DNA of 64,000 bases from JAFGSG01 sp964626055 (lineage in GTDB: Bacteria > Spirochaetota > UBA4802 > JAFGDQ01), in contig CAZVDF010000003.1 of NCBI GenBank assembly GCA_964626055.1, positions 1 to 64,000 on the forward strand, read 5' to 3'. Below are positions 8,839 through 16,027 of this stretch, one piece after another; the stretch's first letter is position 1, and every line of letters begins with the position of its first letter. The position numbers and the translations under genes are program-made. The notes beneath the pieces were generated by a model. It was not told where the DNA came from. It saw only the letters and a program-made list of their open reading frames with translations, and did not search any database.

Positions 8839-9760
8839 ATCGGATCTCAGGTCTCGGGAATAGCCCCGCTTCCTTGACAATTTCCGGTACAGCTTCTTCC
8901 CATTCAATAGCCATAATGTGAACGCCGTTTACGCCATTAATTTTTTTTAACTCTTTTATTGTCTCAACAGCTATTTTTATTCCTTCTTTACGCTGATCTT
9001 CAGCAGGCACCGATTTCATTCTTTCTATGATCTCCGCAGGCACGTCCATGCCTGCAACGTTCTTGCTCATATATTCAGCCATGCGCGCGGATTTGATAGG
9101 TGTAACTCCGCCCAGAATATATACTTTCTTATGAAGACCGCGCGCTCTCACTTCTTCCATCCATTCTTTAAAACGCCTGATATTATAAATGCACTGTGTC
9201 TGGATAAATTCCGCACCTGCAGCGATTTTCTTGGCAAGTCGCGCAGCCCTGTAGTTCAGGGGATCGGCAAACGGATTTTCCGCGGCTCCTATAAAAAGAT
9301 CCGGCGCCTGTGTAAGCTTGTCCCCTCCGAGAATTATTCCTTTGTCTCTCATTGTCCTGACCATCTGAATCAGCTGTATGGAATCCACGTCAAATACTCC
9401 CTTTGCCTGCGGCTGGTTCCCGAAACTCTGGTGATCCCCGGTTAAACATAGAATATTATTAATACCGAGAGCCGAAGCGCCGAGAATATCGGACTGGAGC
9501 GCTATGCGGTTGCGGTCGCGTGTTACCATCTGAAGAACCGGATCCACTTCTTCATTTTTAAGAAGCACGCATGAAGCCATGCTCGAAAGCCGGACAACGG
9601 CTGTCTGGTTGTCTGTCACATTTACGCTGTCGACGAACTCTTTCAGCAGTTTCCCTTTATTCTGAACGGCTTTGGGATCCGCACCCTTCGGCGGGCCGCA
9701 TTCGGAGGTTACTGCAAAATGGCCTTTTTCCAGTATTTTCTTAAGCCGGCTTTCTGTCAT
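8837..9760 (-). CDS. metF: Methylenetetrahydrofolate reductase
   Basis: The 307-residue TIM-barrel flavoprotein interconverts 5,10-methylene-THF and 5-methyl-THF. Family features seen: SECGPPKGAD near the N-terminus, NVTDN, CLTGDHQ with the conserved Asp, FDVDSIQLI, FIGAAENPF, FIQTQCIYN and ILGGVTPIKS. Its start overlaps metV by 4 bp (ATGA), which is the usual MetV-MetF arrangement of anaerobes with a Wood-Ljungdahl branch or related folate chemistry. An MvhD-like protein lies upstream and a GltB-like flavoprotein downstream. No NADH-binding subunit is adjacent, so electrons probably come through the iron-sulfur partners (inference). Direction, methylation supply or acetogenesis, cannot be told from sequence. 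Confidence 0.92.
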   Translation of the reverse strand: MTESRLKKILEKGHFAVTSECGPPKGADPKAVQNKGKLLKEFVDSVNVTDNQTAVVRLSSMASCVLLKNEEVDPVLQMVTRDRNRIALQSDILGASALGINNILCLTGDHQSFGNQPQAKGVFDVDSIQLIQMVRTMRDKGIILGGDKLTQAPDLFIGAAENPFADPLNYRAARLAKKIAAGAEFIQTQCIYNIRRFKEWMEEVRARGLHKKVYILGGVTPIKSARMAEYMSKNVAGMDVPAEIIERMKSVPAEDQRKEGIKIAVETIKELKKINGVNGVHIMAIEWEEAVPEIVKEAGLFPRPEIR

Positions 9761-10425
9761 ATTCTTTGATCCTCTCTTATGATTTTTCTAGGTCCTTTGC
9801 CGATCTGCTTCGACCAGTCCACAGGCTCATATATCTTTTCCAGATTACCGAGCTCTCCCTTTTCTTCAAGCCGTGTGATAATCAGGTCCCATGCACAGGG
9901 CACATCCGGATCTACTTCGCATTTGCCGTCCTTTGATCCTCCGCATGGCCCGTTGAAAAGGCTCTTTGAACAGCGGGTCACCGGACAGACGGCGGCAAAA
10001 CTCCCAAGCTTGCAGTCTCCGCATGCCCTGCAGTTTTCCATCCAAAGTCCCGATTCTTTTGTCTGCCCTATAAAAGTAGTATTCAGGGCAGGCAGAATAA
10101 TCGCTTTTGTGTATACATCGGCAACCGCCTGGACACCCGCGCCGCATCCAAGCGAAAGTACTGCGTCATAATTTTCAATAACGCCAGTAAGCTGGTCGAT
10201 AAATTCATAAACGCATTGCCGGTCAATGGTCATTTCTTTGATTTCAATTTCATGTTTTTTATTTTTCGCTTCAATCCTTAATGCCGAAGCCAGTAATCCG
10301 ACTTCCTTCTCGCCTCCGGCCGCGCATTCCGCAACGCATGATCCGCAGCCCAGAATGAGAATTTTTTTAAATGGAGCGATCATCCCCCTGATCTCTTCCA
10401 TGGGTTTTCTTTCGGCAGTAATCAT
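9757..10425 (-). CDS. metV: MetV, zinc/iron-sulfur partner of MetF
   Basis: The 222-residue protein matches the methylene-THF reductase C-terminal (MetV) family. Cysteines occur as CGSCVAEC (27-34), LGCGAG, and a C-terminal cluster CRACGDCKLG, CPVTRCSKS and GPCGGSKDGKCEV, which in this family bind zinc and iron-sulfur clusters. It pairs with MetF, whose ATG overlaps its stop by 4 bp, and probably relays electrons to the MetF flavin. GAGGAG precedes the ATG at 10425 by about 7 bases. A 92-bp gap separates it from the MvhD-like gene upstream. Confidence 0.88.
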   Translation of the reverse strand: MITAERKPMEEIRGMIAPFKKILILGCGSCVAECAAGGEKEVGLLASALRIEAKNKKHEIEIKEMTIDRQCVYEFIDQLTGVIENYDAVLSLGCGAGVQAVADVYTKAIILPALNTTFIGQTKESGLWMENCRACGDCKLGSFAAVCPVTRCSKSLFNGPCGGSKDGKCEVDPDVPCAWDLIITRLEEKGELGNLEKIYEPVDWSKQIGKGPRKIIREDQRI

Positions 10426-10517
10426 TACTTTACTCCTCGTAGTATCTTAATATTTTAAGCATGCAATAGCAGCAAATTATAACTGATTCAGATTTTCAGT
10501 ATTCCTGATTAACTTTT

Positions 10518-10895
10518 TTATACGATCAATTCATCCACAATTTTATCGATCGTTGTTTCCGTCCCGGGCTTAAGATGGATAAGTTCCAGTGCTTCGCGTT
10601 TAATCCCTATTTCTTCCGCGAGCTTCTGCGTATAAAGCAGCCGTTTTTTTGCCCGTACATTGCCTTCCCTGTAACGGCAGGCTCCTTCAGGACATGTGAG
10701 GACATACACATGATCCGCCCCCGATTCCAGCGCTCTCATAAGATGCAGGGGTTCAATGCGTCCGCTGCAGGGGATCGGGAAAAACCTGATCCGGGAACCA
10801 TATTCCTTTTCAATAGATCTCCGGTTTATATCCTGATCCTTATCGATCTGCTGGCAGAAGAAAATCGCGATATTATTCGAATTTATTTTTTTCAT
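10518..10895 (-). CDS. MvhD-like hydrogenase iron-sulfur (delta) subunit
   Basis: The 125-residue protein matches the MvhD/FrhD-like family, a 2Fe-2S adaptor that in methanogens joins hydrogenase to heterodisulfide reductase HdrA. Conserved pieces are FFCQQ (Cys14), IPCSGR and CPEGACRYREGN. In acetogens a homologue often sits with hdrABC and metVF; here only metV and metF follow and no hdr gene is in the window. It is the first gene of the minus-strand cluster. The start has no strong Shine-Dalgarno sequence, but no alternative start gives a better fit to the family. Confidence 0.85.
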   Translation of the reverse strand: MKKINSNNIAIFFCQQIDKDQDINRRSIEKEYGSRIRFFPIPCSGRIEPLHLMRALESGADHVYVLTCPEGACRYREGNVRAKKRLLYTQKLAEEIGIKREALELIHLKPGTETTIDKIVDELIV

Positions 10896-10946
10896 GATTT
10901 GCCGTTTATATATAAAATTGTAATTTAAAAAAATTTAGCTCTTTCC

Positions 10947-10966
10947 GGCATTTCTAGAGAAATGCC
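10947..10966. repeat. Inverted repeat, 9-bp arms
   Basis: GGCATTTCT and AGAAATGCC are separated by two bases, 52 bp upstream of the mvhD start. It could be an operator or part of a leader RNA of the mvhD operon. Confidence 0.5.
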
Positions 10967-10974
10967 ATTTCTCA

Positions 10975-10997
10975 CCCCCCTATCCCCCGGAGGGGGC
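10975..10997 (+). repeat. GC-rich hairpin repeat, copy A
   Basis: Arms CCCCCCT and AGGGGGC enclose the loop ATCCCCCGG. The base pair at the stem foot is C against C; the other six pairs hold. It belongs to a family with full copies at 11190, 22476, 46781, 46900 and 49170. Confidence 0.75.
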
Positions 10998-11101
10998 ACC
11001 ATCGCTGAAACTTCAGTAAATTCTAAATAGTAATTCGGGATTATTATTTCTGTATTTATCATCGGTTTTCTATATTATTTATAATCTATTATCACTTTTA
11101 T

Positions 11102-11131
11102 CATTTATCAATCCTTTCTTATTGATAAATG
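11102..11131. repeat. Perfect inverted repeat, 11-bp arms
   Basis: CATTTATCAAT and ATTGATAAATG flank an 8-base loop. It lies between GC-rich repeat copies A and B. Confidence 0.6.
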
Positions 11132-11189
11132 CCAAGAGACTGTAAATTTTAAAAAAGCATTTAAACTCTATGGCACTATCCAAGTCGGT

Positions 11190-11212
11190 ACCCCCTCCGG
11201 GGGATAGGGGGC
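11190..11212 (-). repeat. GC-rich hairpin repeat, copy B
   Basis: Read on the minus strand, arms GCCCCCT and AGGGGGT enclose ATCCCCCGG; the foot pair is G-T. It is inverted relative to copy A, 192 bp away. Confidence 0.75.
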
Positions 11213-11294
11213 TAAATGATTTCATAACTGTTACATTCTCTCTTTATTTATTCACTTTTCCCAACATTCCGGAATGAACCAAAAATATAAAAAA

Positions 11295-11314
11295 GGACGC
11301 CATTCCAGACGTCC
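11295..11314. repeat. Short hairpin GGACG/CGTCC
   Basis: Five-base arms GGACG and CGTCC enclose a 10-base loop. It is 19 bp from the 12-bp palindrome CATTCCGGAATG at 11265-11276. It may be part of a structured RNA or a degraded element; the evidence is weak. Confidence 0.3.
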
Positions 11315-11737
11315 GTACCATGAAACAAAAGAAAGTAAATTTATTAAAATTTAAATAAACACGATACTTTAAAATATAGTACTTATCTCAGAAAAATCAT
11401 AATTTCAAACGGTCCGCAACGACTAAAAGTATATTTTCAAACAGACATCTTTTTTATAATAATAATAGCAAACTTTTTCAGAATCAACATATTTTCAACT
11501 AAATATAAAATGGAATTATTACAAATATGTTAATTTTTTATTATCACATTTAAATTTAGCAATAACTAAATATATGAGAATAATTTTTGTAAAAGCAATA
11601 ATAGAAGTATCAATTTGACCAGATGTTAAAAATACTGCAAATGACATGATAGCATAATATCATTATTGAAATATCCACTGGAATCAGCTCTTGACACTGG
11701 AAGATCAAATTAATAAATAGCGGTTCTATTCTATAAT

Positions 11738-11763
11738 AAAACCCCCGCTTTTAGCGGGGGTTT
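11738..11763 (-). terminator. Rho-independent terminator of gdhA
   Basis: AAACCCCCGCT and its exact complement AGCGGGGGTTT form an 11-bp stem with a loop of about four bases. On the minus strand the stem is followed by TTTTATTAT. It begins 42 bp past the gdhA stop. Confidence 0.85.
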
Positions 11764-11804
11764 GGGATTATTTCTCAGACCACTTTTTAAAGTAACAAAT
11801 ATTT

Positions 11805-13160
11805 TTATACAATGCCTGCCGCAAGCATTGATTTAGCGACCTTGATAAATCCGGCAATATTGGCGCCCATTACGTAATCGCCTTTTTTACCGTATGTCTC
11901 GGAAGCGCTCAGACACGCTTTGTGAATATTCTTCATGATTTCCTTTAATCTGCTATCGACCTCTTCTCTGCCCCATGACAGTCTCATGCTGTTCTGCGAC
12001 ATTTCAAGTCCGGAGGTAGCAACACCGCCGGCATTTGCCGCTTTTCCCGGGCCGTATAGAATATTATTTTCCTGATATACTTTTATCGCTTCCGGCGCCG
12101 AAGGCATATTGGCTCCTTCCGAAACGCATACGCATCCGCTCTTAACCAGGCTCTCCGCATTCTTGCCGCTTATCTCGTTCTGAGTCGCAGACGGGAAAGC
12201 GACATCGACTTTTATGCCGTGCTCTCTTAATACATCCCATACGCTGAGACCGCTGAAATATTTTACGCCGTACTTGTCCGCATATTCCTTAATTCTGCCG
12301 CGTCTAATATTCTTTAAATCCATTATGAAAGTCAGCTTTGCTGAATCTATCCCTTTCTCGTCAATTATTGTTCCGTCGGAATCGCTTAGCGAAATCACTT
12401 TGCCTCCCAGCTGGTTGACCTTCTCAACAGTATACTGGGCCACATTACCCGATCCGCTCACTGCGCATACCTTTCCTTTAAGATCCTGCTTCCTTGTCGT
12501 GAGCATTTCGGCAGCGAAATACGTCGCGCCGTATCCGGTAGCTTCGGGCCTGATCAGGCTTCCGCCGTATTCAAGCGCTTTTCCGGTAAGAACGCCGGTG
12601 TGCTCATTAACGATCTTTTTATAATAACCGAACATGTATCCTATTTCGCGACCGCCGACCCCGATATCTCCTGCAGGTACGTCCGTATCGGGCCCGATAT
12701 ACCTGAACAGCTCGCGCATGAAAGATTGCGTGAATTTCATGACTTCCATGTCGGATTTGCCTTTCGGATCAAAATCCGACCCGCCCTTGGCTCCGCCCAT
12801 AGGAAGCGTCGTGAGTGAATTTTTAAATATCTGCTCAAATCCTAAGAATTTAATGATACCGAGATTGACCGACGGATGGAATCTGAGTCCTCCTTTATAT
12901 GGTCCGATTGCATTGTTAAATTGAACTCTGAAGCCTCTATTAACCTGGGCTTCTCCTTTATCGTCAACCCATGGCACGCGGAACATTATCACCCTGTCGG
13001 GTTCAACAATCCTGTCATAGATCCTGGCCTTAACAAATTCCGGATGTTTCGTTATGGTAGGCTCAAGCGTGTGCATTACTTCTTCTACAGCCTGGTGGAA
13101 TTCCTTTTGCTCAGGATCGCGTTTTTTGACTTTATCAATTAGTTCACTGATTAACGACAT
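11805..13160 (-). CDS. gdhA: NADP-type glutamate dehydrogenase
   Basis: This 451-residue hexameric-type enzyme reductively aminates 2-oxoglutarate to glutamate. The length and the sequence match the GdhA class of about 450 residues: substrate-binding GPYKGGLRFHP and PMGGAKGGSDFDPKG, DVPAGDIGVGGREIGYMFG, the Rossmann motif VSGSGNVAQYT, and the C-terminal GGVATSGLEMSQN. It lies beside the glutamate synthase cluster on the same strand but has its own promoter (candidate at 13216-13243) and its own terminator. The organism thus encodes both low-affinity (Gdh) and glutamine-dependent routes to glutamate. Confidence 0.97.
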   Translation of the reverse strand: MSLISELIDKVKKRDPEQKEFHQAVEEVMHTLEPTITKHPEFVKARIYDRIVEPDRVIMFRVPWVDDKGEAQVNRGFRVQFNNAIGPYKGGLRFHPSVNLGIIKFLGFEQIFKNSLTTLPMGGAKGGSDFDPKGKSDMEVMKFTQSFMRELFRYIGPDTDVPAGDIGVGGREIGYMFGYYKKIVNEHTGVLTGKALEYGGSLIRPEATGYGATYFAAEMLTTRKQDLKGKVCAVSGSGNVAQYTVEKVNQLGGKVISLSDSDGTIIDEKGIDSAKLTFIMDLKNIRRGRIKEYADKYGVKYFSGLSVWDVLREHGIKVDVAFPSATQNEISGKNAESLVKSGCVCVSEGANMPSAPEAIKVYQENNILYGPGKAANAGGVATSGLEMSQNSMRLSWGREEVDSRLKEIMKNIHKACLSASETYGKKGDYVMGANIAGFIKVAKSMLAAGIV

Positions 13161-13215
13161 AATTTTACCCTTCCCTTGATTAAAATAGATTAATTATTTT
13201 AAAGCTAGAATATCC

Positions 13216-13243
13216 ATAAAAATTTATTTTTCATTCATGTCAA
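13216..13243 (-). promoter_or_regulatory. Candidate promoter of gdhA
   Basis: On the minus strand a perfect -35 TTGACA is followed after 16 bp by TTTTAT. The predicted transcript start is about 50 bp before the gdhA ATG. The -10 is imperfect. Confidence 0.5.
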
Positions 13244-13273
13244 CAAATATAGGTTACGGCACAGACCTGTTTG

Positions 13274-13306
13274 TTACGAATATGTTAAATTTTAACATAT
13301 TCGTAA
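13274..13306. promoter_or_regulatory. 33-bp palindrome, candidate operator
   Basis: TTACGAATATGTTAAA and its exact complement are separated by one base, in the 256-bp divergent region between gdhA and the PEP-synthase-like gene. It lies about 30 bp upstream of the gdhA -35 box, a position fit for an activator, or for a regulator of the opposite gene. It has no T-tract and is AT-rich, so a protein site is more likely than a terminator. Confidence 0.55.
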
Positions 13307-13416
13307 TATGTATTAATATTTGCTTTTCAATATGGAAAAAATAATGTAGCATAGCAAACATTAATCAATAAAATATTTATGAATCATTCCGGGAAGAGCT
13401 TCGGATAAAAAAAATT

Positions 13417-16005
13417 ATGGCATCAGCAATTACTGTCAGTACAGGCCTTGAAGGTCTTGATAATATATTAAATAATCTGCATCTCGGGGATAACGTCGTC
13501 TGGCAGGTTGACTCGATAGAGGATTATAAACATTTTTTAACTCCATATATAAATAACGCGCTTCAAAACAATAGAAAAATAATTTATTTCAGGTTCGCCA
13601 ACCACGAACCGCTCATAATAGACGACGACCGCATTCATGTTTTCAATCTCAATGCATACAGCGGATTCGAATCCTTCTCTAAAAAAATATACACCATCAT
13701 AACCGAGATGGGAGAAGAAGCGTTTTATGTTTTCGACTGCCTGTCTTCGCTGCTTTCCGCATGGGCTACGGATTTAATGATAGGCAACTTTTTCGTCATT
13801 ACCTGCCCTTACCTGTATAAACTGAACACGCTCGCATATTTCGCCATATACCGCAACTTCCACAATTATAAAACGATCGCTCGGATCAGGGAGACCACAC
13901 AGGTGCTCATTGACGTTTACAGCAATAATAATAATTTTTATGTGCATCCTCTTAAAGTGGAGAACCGCTATTCGCCTACGATGTTTTTCCCGCATTTCAG
14001 CGAAGAAGATCGATTCATCCCGATTACGAACAGCAACGACGCGGTCAATTTTATAAACTTTATACAGAAAAGAGATGCGGAAAGCACACTGCGAAAGCTC
14101 GATTTCTGGGACCAGCTTTTCCTTGACGCCGAGAACCTGTTAAAGAGTCGAGCGTCCCTGGATGATAAGAAAAAAATGGTGGAACAATTATGCAGGGTGA
14201 TGATCGGACGCGATGAAAGGATTTTAAAACTCGCAAAGGACAATTTTACGCTCGAATTCATGCTTTCGTTAAAAGACAGGCTGATAGGAACGGGATTCAT
14301 CGGCGGAAAATCCGTGGGGCTTCTTATTTCCAGGATGATACTCCATAATGATACCGGGCGCGACTGGAACAGCCTTCTTGAACCTCATGACTCTTATTAC
14401 ATCGGATCGGACGTCTTTTATTCATATATAGTCCAGAACGGCTGGTGGGAGCTCTTCATGAAACAAAAATCCCCCGATCATTACTTCAGCGCCGCGCGTG
14501 AACTGCAGGGAAAAATGCTTGAAGGAGATTTCCCCGACCAGGTAAAGGAGCAGCTACAGTATGTTATTGAATATTTCGGACAGTCGCCGATCATAATCCG
14601 CTCAAGCAGCCTCCTTGAAGACGCCTACGGCAACGCATTTGCGGGCAAATACGAAAGTTTTTTCTGTGTGAACCAGGGATCGCCTCCCAAACGCTACAAG
14701 GACTTCATGGAAACTGTACGCCGGATCTACGCGAGCACAATGAATGAAGACGCCCTTTCTTACAGGCTGCAGCGCGGCCTCGACCAGATGGACGAGCAGA
14801 TGGCTCTTCTCGTAATGCGCGTCTCGGGCACTCATCATAAAAACTATTTTTTCCCGGACATGGGCGGGGTGGGGCTTTCATACAATACTTACGTATGGAA
14901 CACGGACATTAAACCGGAATCCGGTATGCTGCGCCTTGTCTACGGACTGGGAACCCGGGCTGTAGGCCGCGTGGAGGGGGATTACCCGCGTATTGTAGCG
15001 CTCGATTCTCCTGAAACGCTTCCCCTTGCGAATCAGGACGATCTTAGAAGATTTTCCCAGCATAAAGTCGATATACTCGATATTACGGAAAATAATCTTA
15101 AGACCATATCGTTCAACGACCTTATAAAGGAACAGTTAAATTTAAACCTTGATTACATTGCGGAAAAAGACCTCGATGCTTTTCAGAAGATGAAAGACCT
15201 GGGAATCGAAGGACCCGAGCCGTGGATCATTAATTACAGGCGACTGTTCAACGATACATCATTTACGGAAGACATGAAACAGGTGCTGAAAAGGATAGAA
15301 CGTGTTTATAACTATCCGGTAGATATAGAATTCACCGTGAACTTTACTTCTCAGAATCAATACAGAATTAATCTTCTCCAGTGCAGGCCGCACCAGATAG
15401 CGGGCATGGACGGCCATGTTAAAATTCCGGAAAACATACATCAGAAAAAAATAATCTTTAAATCAAAAAGCAATTTCCTCGGAGGCAGCGTTTCACGGCC
15501 CATAAAGCAGGTCATTTACATTGATCCGACCGGCTACAACGACCTTGTAATCGCGGAAAAACACAACATCGCGCGTCTAATAGGCAAGCTGAACAGGCAA
15601 ATAACCGACTGCGAGAACCGGCAGACAATGCTTCTCGGGCCCGGACGTTGGGGAACAACAACGCCTTCCCTCGGAGTGCCGGTGCGTTTTGCGGAGATAA
15701 ACAACGTGAGAGTCCTGGTCGAGATCGCGCGCATGAGCGAAGATATATTGCCGGAGCTCTCTTTCGGGAGCCATTTCTTCCTTGACCTGGTGGAAACTAA
15801 TATTTTTTACATCGCCCTGTTCCCGGAAAATAAAGATGTATTTTTTAATATCGATTATCTGAACGGCTGTGAAAATCGGCTGGCGGACCTCATCCCGGAA
15901 GACAGGCATTACGAAAACATCGTCAGGGTCTGTGACTTCACCTCGTCATCGGTGCATCTGATGTCCGATATTATATCCCAGAATGTGGTGTGCTTTAATA
16001 AATAA
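13417..16005 (+). CDS. PEP/pyruvate-binding protein with degenerate KaiC-like head
   Basis: The 862-residue protein has a central ATP-grasp domain of the PEP synthase/pyruvate phosphate dikinase type (VRSS-like IIRSSSLLEDAYGNAFAGKYES near residue 395). The N-terminal 220 residues look like a RecA/KaiC fold (TGLEGLDNIL at the start), but the P-loop position reads HLGDNVVWQVDS, with no GKT. The C-terminal part contains GPGRWGTTTPSLGVPV and FGSHFFLDL, signatures I know from a family of PEP/pyruvate-binding proteins of unknown function. No mobile His domain or PEP-binding TIM-barrel of true PpsA is seen, so it is probably not PEP synthase. It ends 23 bp from the convergent carB. Confidence 0.7.
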   Translation: MASAITVSTGLEGLDNILNNLHLGDNVVWQVDSIEDYKHFLTPYINNALQNNRKIIYFRFANHEPLIIDDDRIHVFNLNAYSGFESFSKKIYTIITEMGEEAFYVFDCLSSLLSAWATDLMIGNFFVITCPYLYKLNTLAYFAIYRNFHNYKTIARIRETTQVLIDVYSNNNNFYVHPLKVENRYSPTMFFPHFSEEDRFIPITNSNDAVNFINFIQKRDAESTLRKLDFWDQLFLDAENLLKSRASLDDKKKMVEQLCRVMIGRDERILKLAKDNFTLEFMLSLKDRLIGTGFIGGKSVGLLISRMILHNDTGRDWNSLLEPHDSYYIGSDVFYSYIVQNGWWELFMKQKSPDHYFSAARELQGKMLEGDFPDQVKEQLQYVIEYFGQSPIIIRSSSLLEDAYGNAFAGKYESFFCVNQGSPPKRYKDFMETVRRIYASTMNEDALSYRLQRGLDQMDEQMALLVMRVSGTHHKNYFFPDMGGVGLSYNTYVWNTDIKPESGMLRLVYGLGTRAVGRVEGDYPRIVALDSPETLPLANQDDLRRFSQHKVDILDITENNLKTISFNDLIKEQLNLNLDYIAEKDLDAFQKMKDLGIEGPEPWIINYRRLFNDTSFTEDMKQVLKRIERVYNYPVDIEFTVNFTSQNQYRINLLQCRPHQIAGMDGHVKIPENIHQKKIIFKSKSNFLGGSVSRPIKQVIYIDPTGYNDLVIAEKHNIARLIGKLNRQITDCENRQTMLLGPGRWGTTTPSLGVPVRFAEINNVRVLVEIARMSEDILPELSFGSHFFLDLVETNIFYIALFPENKDVFFNIDYLNGCENRLADLIPEDRHYENIVRVCDFTSSSVHLMSDIISQNVVCFNK

Positions 16006-16027
16006 TTCACCGGCTCCGGAGGCTTTT

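Larger units (their letters stand above)
10896..11804. other. 909-bp non-coding gap rich in hairpins
   Basis: No credible gene is seen between mvhD and gdhA. The right part (11340-11700) is AT-rich and featureless. The left part is dense in perfect or near-perfect dyads: 10947-10966 (9-bp arms), two GC-rich repeat hairpins at 10975 and 11190 in opposite orientation, 11005-11016, 11102-11131 (11-bp arms), 11265-11276 and 11295-11314. The mvhD promoter should lie at the left edge, but I could not assign it. Confidence 0.7.

Noticed and set aside
8827..8907. Longer N-terminus for the GltB-like protein
   Set aside because: It would extend 27 residues into metF coding sequence; the perfect AGGAGG in front of the ATG at 8826 fits better.
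13417..16005. Assignment as true PEP synthase (ppsA)
   Set aside because: The phospho-His swivel domain and the PEP-binding barrel are not recognised, and the N-terminus is a KaiC-like fold.
16006..16027. Possible terminator between the PEP-binding gene and carB
   Set aside because: The GGCTCCGGAGGC stretch before a T-run pairs imperfectly and leaves almost no loop; evidence is too weak.
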